Shown in pieces: positions 44,031 to 56,283 of a stretch of DNA of 64,000 bases. A program made the translations under genes and the position numbers. The stretch is from Microtetraspora niveoalba (GTDB lineage Bacteria > Actinomycetota > Actinomycetes > Streptosporangiales > Streptosporangiaceae), in NCBI RefSeq assembly GCF_001570405.1, contig NZ_BBYM01000017.1:1-64000 (forward strand), read 5' to 3'. Position 1 is the stretch's first letter. Each line of letters opens with the position of its first letter. The notes below the pieces were generated by a model, which was given only the letters and a program-made list of their open reading frames with translations, was not told where the DNA came from and did not search any database.

Positions 44031-44783
44031 ATGAGCAAGGCGGCGAGGGATGCCTCGGTGCGCGCGCGCATCGCGGCGCAACGGGAAGCCGAGCGCAAGC
44101 AGGAGCAGCGCAGGCGCCTGGCCACCATCATCACTGTCGCGGTCGTCGTGCTGGCCGTGATCGGCGGCGGCTGGTGGTACGCCGCGGAGCAGAGCAAATC
44201 CGAGGAGATCGCCGGGGGACTCGCTCCCGTGACCGTGCAGAGCGACGGCACCGCCGTGATGGCCAAGGCCGGGGTCACCTCCCCGGTGCTGGACATCTAC
44301 GAGGACCCGCAGTGCCCCGTCTGCAAGCAGCTTGAGGAGATCAGCGGGCCGACGATCAAGAACCTCGCCGCCGAGGGCAAGGTCAAGGTCGTCTACCACC
44401 CGCTCACGATCTTCTCGCAGGAGCCGACCCGGTCGAACTCGCTGCGCGCCGCCTCCGCGCTGCGCTGCGTGACCGACGGCAAGCAGTGGCTCGCCTTCCA
44501 CGACAGGCTCTTCAAGGGACAGCCGAGCGAGACCGTCGAGGGCTTCAAGACCGACGACCTGGTGAAGTGGGGCGACGAGGTCGGCGTCACCGCGCCCGGC
44601 TTCGAGAGCTGCGTCAAGGACCAGAAGCAGCGGGCGGCCCACGAGCAGACCTCCGCCAAGACGATGGCGGACCAGAAGCTGGAGGGCACGCCGACGCTCA
44701 AGCTGAACGGCCGGCAGATCGACAACAACACGATCTTCGTGCCCAGCGCGCTGCGCCAGGAGATCGTCAATGCCGGCAAGTAG
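44031..44783 (+). CDS. Membrane-anchored DsbA-family thioredoxin-fold protein
   Basis: A 250-residue protein: basic, coiled-coil-like N-terminus (residues 1-27, many Arg/Gln/Glu), one membrane anchor (about 29-48), then an exported DsbA/DsbG-type thioredoxin domain. The active site is CPVC in DPQCPVCKQLEE, and the cis-proline is in GTPTLKLNG. Further cysteines (ALRCVTDG, FESCVKD) may form a second pair. With the MauE-like protein upstream it would form a disulfide exchange pair for exported proteins, taking the place of a VKOR/DsbA couple. Good ribosome site GGGAGAG before the ATG. Confidence 0.88.
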   Translation: MSKAARDASVRARIAAQREAERKQEQRRRLATIITVAVVVLAVIGGGWWYAAEQSKSEEIAGGLAPVTVQSDGTAVMAKAGVTSPVLDIYEDPQCPVCKQLEEISGPTIKNLAAEGKVKVVYHPLTIFSQEPTRSNSLRAASALRCVTDGKQWLAFHDRLFKGQPSETVEGFKTDDLVKWGDEVGVTAPGFESCVKDQKQRAAHEQTSAKTMADQKLEGTPTLKLNGRQIDNNTIFVPSALRQEIVNAGK

Positions 44784-44866
44784 CCCGGCACGGGCCGCGG
44801 GTCCCCGCGGCCCGTTCTCCACAGCATTGCGCGAGGCCGGGTCCGTCTACGGTAACGTCCATTGAT

Positions 44867-45859
44867 ATGCCCCTCGCCTCGATTCCCAGCCCGTCACAAG
44901 GGGTCTGGAACCTCGGACCGCTCCCCATCCGGGCGTACGCGCTGTGCATCGTGCTCGGCGTCATCGTCGCCGTCTGGATAGGGGAGCGCCGCTGGCGCGC
45001 CCGTGGCGGCGCCCCGGGAGCGATCACCGACCTCGCCGTCTGGGCCGTCCCGTTCGGCCTCGTCGGCGGCAGGCTGTACCACGTCATCACCGACTGGCAG
45101 CTCTACTTCGGGTCCGAAGCCCCCAACCGGCCGATCGACACCCTGTTCATCTGGAAGGGCGGCCTCGGCATCTGGGGGGCCATCGCGCTGGGCGGGCTCG
45201 GGGTGTGGATCGGCTGCCGCCGACGCGGCATCTCGTTCTCGGCGGTCGCCGACACGCTCGCCCCGGCCATCGCCGTGGCCCAGGCCATCGGCCGCTGGGG
45301 CAACTACTTCAACCAGGAGCTGTTCGGCGGCCCGACCACGTTGCCGTGGGGGCTGGAGATCGAGCCGGGCCGCCCCGGCACCGTGCCCGGCTTCGACACC
45401 TACCACCCGACCTTCCTCTACGAGTCGTTGTGGAATCTCGCCCTCGCGGGCGTGCTCGTGCTCCTCGGCAGGCGCTTCGCCCTCCGGCACGGCCGGCTGT
45501 TCGCGCTCTACGTCGCGGGATACACGCTCGGCCGGTTCTGGATCGAGGGCCTGCGCGTCGATCCGGCCCATCACATCCTCGGTCTGCGGCTGAACCAGTG
45601 GACCGCGCTGGTGATCTTCCTGCTGGCGCTCGCCTACTTCTGGGTCTCCAGGAACAGGACGGGCGAGGAGCCCCTCGGCGGTGAGGACCGGCCCGGCGAC
45701 CAGGCCGACCCGGCGCACGCCCGGGACCAGGCGGATCCCGGCGACCAGGCCGACCCGGCGCACACCCGGGACCAGGCGGATCCCGGCGAGCAGGGCGGAC
45801 CCGCCGACCCCACCGGCGAGGCGGTCGCCTCACCGGAGCAGGGAGGGGGCCGTCGATGA
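44867..45859 (+). CDS. lgt: Prolipoprotein diacylglyceryl transferase
   Basis: Membrane enzyme that attaches diacylglycerol to the lipobox cysteine of prolipoproteins. 330 residues, seven membrane segments. The signature GRWGNYFNQELFG falls at 142-154, aligning with R143 of the E. coli enzyme; the loop WKGGLGIWGA is the actinobacterial form. After about 270 comes a non-conserved cytoplasmic tail of Gln/Asp/Ala/Pro repeats. TAACGT (44853-44858) lies eight bases before the ATG, so the mRNA may be nearly leaderless. The stop overlaps the VIT gene by four bases. Confidence 0.96.
   Translation: MPLASIPSPSQGVWNLGPLPIRAYALCIVLGVIVAVWIGERRWRARGGAPGAITDLAVWAVPFGLVGGRLYHVITDWQLYFGSEAPNRPIDTLFIWKGGLGIWGAIALGGLGVWIGCRRRGISFSAVADTLAPAIAVAQAIGRWGNYFNQELFGGPTTLPWGLEIEPGRPGTVPGFDTYHPTFLYESLWNLALAGVLVLLGRRFALRHGRLFALYVAGYTLGRFWIEGLRVDPAHHILGLRLNQWTALVIFLLALAYFWVSRNRTGEEPLGGEDRPGDQADPAHARDQADPGDQADPAHTRDQADPGEQGGPADPTGEAVASPEQGGGRR
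45695..45784 (+). repeat. Two 45-base tandem repeats in the lgt 3' end
   Basis: Units at 45695-45739 and 45740-45784 differ at a single base (GCACGCCC against GCACACCC); a partial third follows. Each encodes 15 residues (GDQADPAHARDQADP). This coding minisatellite extends the cytoplasmic tail and does not touch the catalytic part. Confidence 0.85.
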
Positions 45860-46575
45860 CCGGCGCCGATTCGGGGGTCCGCGCCGAGATCCACCACCAG
45901 CACCGGGACGTGAACGGAGGCTGGCTGCGTCCCGCCGTGTTCGGCGCGATGGACGGCCTCGTCTCCAACTTCGCCCTCATCGCGGGCGTCGCCGGCGGCA
46001 CGGCCGACACCAAGGTCATCGCGCTCGCCGGAGTGGCCGGGCTCGCGGCCGGGGCCTTCTCCATGGCGGGCGGCGAGTACGTCTCGGTCGCCAGCCAGAG
46101 CGAGATGGCCCAGGCGGAGATCGACGTGGAGCGCCGCGAGCTCGAACGCAACCCGCAGGCGGAGGAGGACGAGCTCGCGCAGCTCTACGTGGGGCGAGGG
46201 GTCGATCCGGAGACGGCCAGGGAGGTCGCCCGGCAGATCTCCAGGAACCCCGAGAGCGCGCTCGCGGTGCACGCGCAGGCCGAGCTCGGCGTCGATCCGC
46301 ATGACCTGCCCTCGCCCGTGCTCGCCGCGGTCTCCTCGTTCCTGTCGTTCAGCGTGGGCGCCCTGATCCCGCTCCTGCCGTACCTGCTGGGTGTGCGGGG
46401 GCTGTGGGTGTCGGTGATCGCGTCGTCGGTGGCGCTGTTCGCCGCCGGCGCCGTGGTGTCGCGGGTGACCGCGCGCACCTGGTGGTTCAGCGGGTTGCGC
46501 CAGCTCCTGGTCGGCGCGCTCGCGGCGGCGCTCACCTGGGGCCTCGGCACGGCGGTCGGAGCAAGCGGTCTGTGA
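45856..46575 (+). CDS. VIT1/CCC1-family iron/manganese transporter
   Basis: A 239-residue membrane protein of the VIT family, exporters or storers of Fe(II) and Mn(II). PAVFGAMDGLVSNFALIAGVAGG forms helix 1; GAFSMAGGEYVSVASQSE leads into a long acidic cytoplasmic segment (QAEIDVERRELERNPQAEEDELAQLY) that would bind metal; SPVLAAVSSFLSFSVGALIPLLPYL and two more helices end the protein. ATG overlaps lgt, and the stop overlaps the next gene, so the three are coupled. Confidence 0.9.
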   Translation: MTGADSGVRAEIHHQHRDVNGGWLRPAVFGAMDGLVSNFALIAGVAGGTADTKVIALAGVAGLAAGAFSMAGGEYVSVASQSEMAQAEIDVERRELERNPQAEEDELAQLYVGRGVDPETAREVARQISRNPESALAVHAQAELGVDPHDLPSPVLAAVSSFLSFSVGALIPLLPYLLGVRGLWVSVIASSVALFAAGAVVSRVTARTWWFSGLRQLLVGALAAALTWGLGTAVGASGL

Positions 46576-47489
46576 CGAAACGCAAGCGCCGGTCCTCAGC
46601 GCCGTCGGAGCGCTGGACCAGCGACACCCTGGCCGAGTTCGGGCTGAGCGTCCTTCAGCAGCGGCTCGTCATCGGCGTCGGATCCGCGGTGGCGGTCATC
46701 GCCTCCGCCCTCGTCCTGACCTTCGTGATCAACATGATCGGGAACGGTGACGTCCCCCCGGCGCAGGCCGGCTCCGGCTCGCTCGGCGGGGCCCGGCCCG
46801 GCGACTACCGCGCCTGGCCGTCGTTCAAGCAGTTCGCCCCCATCGCGGACCGCAAGGCCGACGCCGCGCCCCTGACCCTGAAGGAGCTCTTCGGAGCGCG
46901 CACCGTGCAGGCGGGCAAGACCACCCTCAGGCGGGTCGGCGTCCACCTCGACACCGGCTGCCGCCAGTCCGCCTGGGGCGCCGACCTGGTCCAGCAGCTC
47001 GCCGACGCGGGCTGCACGCAGATCGCGCGCGGGCTCTACACCAGCGCCGACGGCGTCTACGTCGCCCAGTACGCCATGCTCAACCTGGCCGACGTCAAGG
47101 CGGCCGACGGGCTGGTCGAAAGCCTGAAGTCGCTCTACCTGGGCGGCTGGGTGCTGCCGATCGACTCGCCCAAGGCCAGGTTCGGCGGTTACACGGAGGC
47201 CAGCGGCCACGCGATGGGCCACTACGTGGGCCTGGTCTGGATCGGCCGGGCCGACGGCGCCGACCCGGTCGCGGGCGACGACTTCGTGACGCTCGGTCTC
47301 GCCGTACGTGAGGTGGAGCGGGCGGTCTACCGGCGCGTCGTCGCGGTCGCGGGCGTCCCCTCGATCACGGTCAAGCCGTCGCCCGGCGAGGAGACGGCCC
47401 AGCCGGCCGAGCCGGCGCCCACGGATCCCGGGTCCGGGGCGGCGACGCCGCCCCCGGCCTCACCCACACCGTCGCCCGCCGCGCAGTAA
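46572..47489 (+). CDS. Membrane-anchored protein of unknown function
   Basis: A 305-residue protein not recognised. The first 27 residues are basic (TKRKRRSSAPSERW), one membrane helix follows (about 34-55, VGSAVAVIASALVLTFVINMI), then an outside domain of about 200 residues with two cysteines (DTGCRQS and DAGCTQI) and segments GVHLDTGCRQSAWGADLVQQL and ARGLYTSADGVYVAQYAML, ending in a Pro/Ala/Thr tail. The middle recalls proteins that hold a ferredoxin-like or SPOR-like fold but no family is claimed. GTG start overlaps the VIT gene. Confidence 0.7.
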   Translation: MTKRKRRSSAPSERWTSDTLAEFGLSVLQQRLVIGVGSAVAVIASALVLTFVINMIGNGDVPPAQAGSGSLGGARPGDYRAWPSFKQFAPIADRKADAAPLTLKELFGARTVQAGKTTLRRVGVHLDTGCRQSAWGADLVQQLADAGCTQIARGLYTSADGVYVAQYAMLNLADVKAADGLVESLKSLYLGGWVLPIDSPKARFGGYTEASGHAMGHYVGLVWIGRADGADPVAGDDFVTLGLAVREVERAVYRRVVAVAGVPSITVKPSPGEETAQPAEPAPTDPGSGAATPPPASPTPSPAAQ

Positions 47490-47958
47490 GGCGCTGCCGC
47501 CGCACCTCGACTCGGATCCGTTCCCAGGTCCGCCGGGTCCGGCCGCTCCCGTCATACCCCGGGGCGGCCGGCCCCGCAGCTCAGTGGCCGCGAGGGCGGG
47601 CCGGGGGAGCAGCCGCAAGGTTTGCCCTCCGCACTGGATACCGAAATGTCGGCTTGAATCAAGGTGTTGTAGGTTAAATGCCGGGATCAGCCGGGATATA
47701 GGGCGACCGATCGCCGTGCTCAAGGATGAGCGACACGGTGGGCGCCCACGGACGGCCGCGACGAGGCGGCCTCCCGGCAGGTGATGCGCCTCGCTTCCCG
47801 CCCCTCATTTCCGCCAGGGTTCGGCTCGTGAAGATTCGCGAAGCACCCCTGGTTGGGACTAATCGGGCAGGATGCGGTAATGTTTGACGCACCTATCACC
47901 GCAGCAGGGCCAACGTCGTCCCTCTGTTTCGAGCAGAAGATGACGACGGGAGGGATTC
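47490..47958 (+). other. 469-base gap before gltB with a terminator-like hairpin and promoter
   Basis: No gene is seen here. CCGGCCGC (47539-47546) and GCGGCCGG (47564-47571) form a hairpin suited to end the lgt unit. Around 47630-47700 the sequence is AT-richer and includes TTGAAT and TAGGTT, but their spacing is wrong for a promoter. TTGGGA (47853-47858), 19 bases, TAATGT (47878-47883) is the best promoter for gltB and would give a leader of about 70 bases. Confidence 0.45.
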
Positions 47959-52485
<4,527 letters not shown>

Positions 52486-52554
52486 CGCCGATGACCGACG
52501 TCCGCTTCGCCGTTCACCGCTCGACCCACGCACACCGATAAGGGGGGTACACCG

Positions 52555-54021
52555 ATGGCTGACCCGAAGGGTTTCCTGACCCACGACCGCGAGCTGCCGG
52601 CGCGCCGCCCGGTCGACGTGCGCATCCGCGACTGGCGGGAGGTCTACGAGGACTTCCCCCGGCCCGCCCTGGCCAAGCAGGCCGCCCGCTGCATGGACTG
52701 CGGCATCCCGTTCTGCCACAACGGCTGCCCGCTCGGGAACCTCATCCCCGAGTGGAACGACCTCGTGTACCGGGACGACTGGCGCGAGGCGGTCGAGCGG
52801 CTGCACGCGACGAACAACTTCCCGGAGTTCACCGGACGGCTGTGCCCGGCCCCCTGCGAGTCGGCCTGCGTCCTCGGCATCAACTCCGACCCGGTCTCGA
52901 TCAAGCGGGTCGAGGTCGAGATCATCGACCGCGCCTTCGCCGAGGGCTGGGTCACGCCGCGGCCGCCGGAGACGAAGACCGGCAAGCGCGTGGCCGTGGT
53001 CGGCTCCGGCCCGGCGGGGCTGGCCGCCGCCCAGCAGCTCACCCGCGCCGGGCACGACGTCGTCGTGTTCGAGCGGGCGGACAAGGCCGGCGGCCTGCTC
53101 CGGTACGGCATCCCCGAGTTCAAGATGGAGAAGCACCACCTCGACCGCCGCCTGGCGCAGATGGAGGCCGAGGGCACCGAGTTCCGCACCGGCGTGAACG
53201 TCGGCATGGACGTCACGGCGGCGCGGCTCCGCGAGGAGTTCGACGCCGTGGTGCTCGCGGGCGGGGCCACCGCCTGGCGCGACCTGTCCGTGCCCGGCCG
53301 CGAGCTGGGCGGCGTCCACCAGGCCATGGAGTACCTGCCGCCCGCGAACCGCGACCTCGCCGCGTCGCCGATCTCGGCGGAGGGCAGGCACGTGGTCGTG
53401 ATCGGCGGCGGCGACACCGGCGCGGACTGCATCGGCACCGCGATCCGGCAGGGGGCCGCCTCGGTCACCCAGCTCGAGATCATGCCCAGGCCGCCGGCGT
53501 CCCGTCCCGGCTCCCAGCCGTGGCCGACGTACCCGATGCTGTTCAAGATGGAGAGCGCGCACGAGGAGCTGGAGGCGGGCGGCGGGGCCCGGGTCTACGC
53601 CGCCTCCACCACCGAGTTCCTCTCGGACGAGGACGGCAACGTCCGGGCGCTGCGCCTGGTCGACGTCGAGGGGCCGGCCTCCGGCTTCCGGCCGATCCCG
53701 GGCAGCGAGCGGGAGATCCCCGCCGAGCTGGTCACGCTGGCGATGGGCTTCGTCGGGCCGGAGAAGGGGCCGCTGCTCACCGACCTGGCGGCGCTCGCCT
53801 CGCGCGACTTCTTCGACGCCCGGGGCAACGTGGCCCGCGACTCCTCGTACGCGACGGCGGTGGAGGGCGTCTTCGCCGCCGGTGACATGGGGCGCGGTCA
53901 GTCGCTGATCGTGTGGGCGATCGCGGAGGGCCGCTCGGCCGCCGCCGCCGTCGACGAGTACCTCTCCGGCCGCACGGCCCTGCCGGTCGCCGTCCCGCCG
54001 ACGGCGCGGCCGCTGGTCTGA
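52555..54021 (+). CDS. gltD: Glutamate synthase (NADPH) small subunit
   Basis: A 488-residue FAD protein that passes electrons from NADPH to GltB. The N-terminal cluster region has two cysteine sets (ARCMDCGIPFCHNGCPLGN and GRLCPAPCESACVLGI) for 4Fe-4S centres. The FAD motif is VAVVGSGPAGLAAAQQL and the NADPH motif VVVIGGGDTGADCIGTA. Good GGGGGG-type ribosome site before the ATG. A strong terminator follows. Confidence 0.98.
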   Translation: MADPKGFLTHDRELPARRPVDVRIRDWREVYEDFPRPALAKQAARCMDCGIPFCHNGCPLGNLIPEWNDLVYRDDWREAVERLHATNNFPEFTGRLCPAPCESACVLGINSDPVSIKRVEVEIIDRAFAEGWVTPRPPETKTGKRVAVVGSGPAGLAAAQQLTRAGHDVVVFERADKAGGLLRYGIPEFKMEKHHLDRRLAQMEAEGTEFRTGVNVGMDVTAARLREEFDAVVLAGGATAWRDLSVPGRELGGVHQAMEYLPPANRDLAASPISAEGRHVVVIGGGDTGADCIGTAIRQGAASVTQLEIMPRPPASRPGSQPWPTYPMLFKMESAHEELEAGGGARVYAASTTEFLSDEDGNVRALRLVDVEGPASGFRPIPGSEREIPAELVTLAMGFVGPEKGPLLTDLAALASRDFFDARGNVARDSSYATAVEGVFAAGDMGRGQSLIVWAIAEGRSAAAAVDEYLSGRTALPVAVPPTARPLV

Positions 54022-54045
54022 CGTCCGTAGGCGCGATACACACAG

Positions 54046-54080
54046 ACGTGCTCACGCGACCGCCGGTCGCGTGAGCACGT
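54046..54080 (+). terminator. Intrinsic terminator after gltD
   Basis: ACGTGCTCACGCGACC (54046-54061) pairs perfectly with GGTCGCGTGAGCACGT (54065-54080) around a three-base loop, followed by TTAT. It is the best terminator in the window. Confidence 0.88.
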
Positions 54081-54218
54081 TTATCGTTGTGGGCCGGAGC
54101 CGCTCTGGCCCGCCGAGGCGAAAACCCGACAAAACGGGAATAACCCCTGTGTGGTCGGTGGCGTGCTCGCGCTGTCAGGCTCCTCCCGGGGCGGGCGGGC
54201 CGAAACGAGGAGGGGTCG

Positions 54219-56087
54219 TTGAACGTACGGGGACGTGTCGCCGCGGCGGCCCTCGCGCTGGCCGTGGCCGGTACGGCGTGCTCCGCGGGGCAGGGCGGTC
54301 CGGCGGCGGGCCGGGACTCCGGCGACGCGCGGCCCGCGACGAGGACACCCGCGGCGAGGACGCCCGCGGCCACCCCGCGTCCCTCGGGGGCGACGGGGGA
54401 GTACCTCGTCTTCTACACCGAGGGCGGCAGGGACGCGGCGGCCCGCGCGGTCGCGGACAGCGGCGGCGTCGTCACCGGAGAGGAGCCGCGGCTCGGCTAC
54501 CTCGTGGCCGAGCTCTCCGCGCCCGAGAAGCTGGGCGGCACGCCCGCGGTCGTCGGCGTCACCCCCGACCGCATGATCGGCGAGGCGGCGCGCGTGCCCA
54601 CGCCGCCCCCTTCCGCGGGGACGGCCACGCCGCCGGCTTCCCCAGGGACGCCCACGCCGCCGGTCTCCCCAGGGACGCCCACGCCGCCGGTCTCCCCAGG
54701 GACGCCCACGCCGCCGGTCTCCCCAGGGACGCCCACGCCGCCGGTCTCCACGGGGACGCCCCCCGTCACGGGGTCGCCCGCGGCCTCCCCTCCGGCCTCG
54801 GGGGCGGCGCCGCCGGCGGACCCGCTCTCGGGACGCCAGTGGGACATGAAGATGATCGGCGCCACCGCCACCGGCACGTACGCGGACCCGTCGGCGCGCG
54901 GCGCCCGCGTGCTCGTCGGCGTCATCGACACCGGCATCGACGGCAAGCATCCCGACGTCGCGCCCAACTTCAACCGCGAACTGAGCCGCAACTTCGTCAC
55001 CGACCGGCCCAAGGACCCGAACGGCAAGACGTTCGACGGCCCCTGCGAGTACAAGAACTGCAAGGACCCCGTGGACGTGGACGACGACGGCCACGGCACG
55101 CACGTCGCCAGCACGATCGGCTCCCCGCTCAACGGCATCGGCATCGCCGGTGTCGCGCCCGAGGTGTCGCTGGTCAACATCCGCGCCGGCAGCGACTCCG
55201 GCTTCTTCTTCCTCAAGCCCACGATGGACGCCCTGACGTACGCCGCCGACATCGGCGTCGCGGTCGTCAACATGAGCTTCTACGTGGACCCCTGGACGTT
55301 CAACTGCACGAACAACCCCCAGGACACGCCCGCGCAGCGGCTCGAACAGCGCGGCATCATCGAGGGGATGCGCCGCGCGGTCGGCTACGCGCGCGGGCAC
55401 GGCGTGACCCTGATCACCGCCATCGGCAACAGCGGCACCGACCTCGGCCACCCGGTGACCGACACCGCGAGCCCCGACTACCCCCTGGGCGCCGAGCACG
55501 AGCGCAAGGTCGACAACACCTGCCTCAACGTCCCGGCGGAGCTGGAGGGCGTCATCTCGGTCTCCGCGGTCGGCCCCACCGATCGCAAGGCGCCCTACTC
55601 CGACTACGGCATCGAGCAGACCGACCTCGCCGCGCCCGGCGGCGACCTGTTCGCCAAGGACACGCGGCTCAAGGGCGTGCGCAGGGAGATCCTCGGCGCG
55701 GCGCCCACCCGCCCGCTGCGCCGCAAGGGCCTCATCGACGAGCGCGGTGTGCCCCAGGACCCGTCCGTGATCCGGGAGTGCCGGAACGGCTCCTGCTCCT
55801 ACTACCAGTACCTGGAGGGCACCTCCATGGCCTCGCCGCACGCCGCCGGCGTCGCCGCGATCATCGTCGGCCGCTTCGGCACGCCGGGGAAGAACGGCCT
55901 GCGGATGGACCCCGCCGAGGTCGAACGCATCCTGTACGCCACCGCCGTGCCCCGGTCGTGCCCGGAGCCCCGGGCGTACAAGTACGGCGAGAACAACGTG
56001 CAGACCTGCGAGGGGGACCCGGCGCACAACGGCTTCTACGGCCACGGCGTGGTCAGCGCGGCCCGCGCCGCGACGTTCACGCGCTGA
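54219..56087 (+). CDS. Secreted S8-family subtilisin-like serine protease
   Basis: A 622-residue exported protease. A signal peptide (AAAALALAVAGTACSAG) has Cys21 in a weak lipobox, so it could be a lipoprotein. An I9-like propeptide (EYLVFYTEGGRDAAARAV, LGYLVAEL) precedes a Pro/Thr-rich linker with 27-base DNA repeats. The catalytic domain has D237 (GVIDTGID), H292 (GHGTHVAST) and S536 (GTSMASPHAAG), plus the oxyanion Asn in AIGNSGT. There are extra cysteines (DGPCEYKNCKDP, RECRNGSCSY) that probably form disulfides. Start is TTG 54219 after an AGGAGG site. Confidence 0.92.
   Translation: MNVRGRVAAAALALAVAGTACSAGQGGPAAGRDSGDARPATRTPAARTPAATPRPSGATGEYLVFYTEGGRDAAARAVADSGGVVTGEEPRLGYLVAELSAPEKLGGTPAVVGVTPDRMIGEAARVPTPPPSAGTATPPASPGTPTPPVSPGTPTPPVSPGTPTPPVSPGTPTPPVSTGTPPVTGSPAASPPASGAAPPADPLSGRQWDMKMIGATATGTYADPSARGARVLVGVIDTGIDGKHPDVAPNFNRELSRNFVTDRPKDPNGKTFDGPCEYKNCKDPVDVDDDGHGTHVASTIGSPLNGIGIAGVAPEVSLVNIRAGSDSGFFFLKPTMDALTYAADIGVAVVNMSFYVDPWTFNCTNNPQDTPAQRLEQRGIIEGMRRAVGYARGHGVTLITAIGNSGTDLGHPVTDTASPDYPLGAEHERKVDNTCLNVPAELEGVISVSAVGPTDRKAPYSDYGIEQTDLAAPGGDLFAKDTRLKGVRREILGAAPTRPLRRKGLIDERGVPQDPSVIRECRNGSCSYYQYLEGTSMASPHAAGVAAIIVGRFGTPGKNGLRMDPAEVERILYATAVPRSCPEPRAYKYGENNVQTCEGDPAHNGFYGHGVVSAARAATFTR
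54639..54746 (+). repeat. Four perfect 27-base tandem repeats in the protease linker
   Basis: Identical units at 54639-54665, 54666-54692, 54693-54719 and 54720-54746, with diverged copies on both sides. Each encodes nine residues of the type SPGTPTPPV. Exact identity suggests recent slippage, so linker length is likely to vary between strains. Confidence 0.92.
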
Positions 56088-56271
56088 CCGAATCCCCCGT
56101 GGCGGTCCCGGGGATTGGGTAGCCTGTGCAGGCGCGACGCCGTGACGGCGGGCGACCGGCCCCGCGACGACCCCGTACGGCGGGGTAGGGGACACCCGGT
56201 GAGCGCGCGAACGTCATTGACAATTTGGCCACAGCTCCATGCGCCGTCACTATCAAGTGGTCTGTACCAAT
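56088..56271 (+). other. Gap between protease and pyk with possible small structured RNA
   Basis: No protein gene is seen. TAGCCT (56120-56125) could be a -10, followed by a GC-rich segment with ACCCCG (56170-56175) and CGGGGT (56181-56186) pairing around five bases, and a TTGACA at 56217-56222 that has no matching -10 at the right distance. It may hold a small RNA or a second pyk promoter; the evidence is weak. Confidence 0.25.
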
Positions 56272-56277
56272 TAGGCT
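56272..56277 (+). promoter_or_regulatory. -10 element of pyk (TAGGCT)
   Basis: TAGGCT is followed by six bases and the GTG start of pyk, so the transcript would begin at the start codon. No ribosome site is visible, in agreement. Confidence 0.6.
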
Positions 56278-56283
56278 AGGACC

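Noticed and set aside
47630-47700. Promoter or riboswitch in the AT-richer patch far upstream of gltB
   Set aside because: TTGAAT and TAGGTT are only ten bases apart, and no known riboswitch core could be recognised.
52491-52541. 16-codon frame between gltB and gltD
   Set aside because: No ribosome site, no hydrophobic or conserved pattern, and it lies in an ordinary intercistronic gap.
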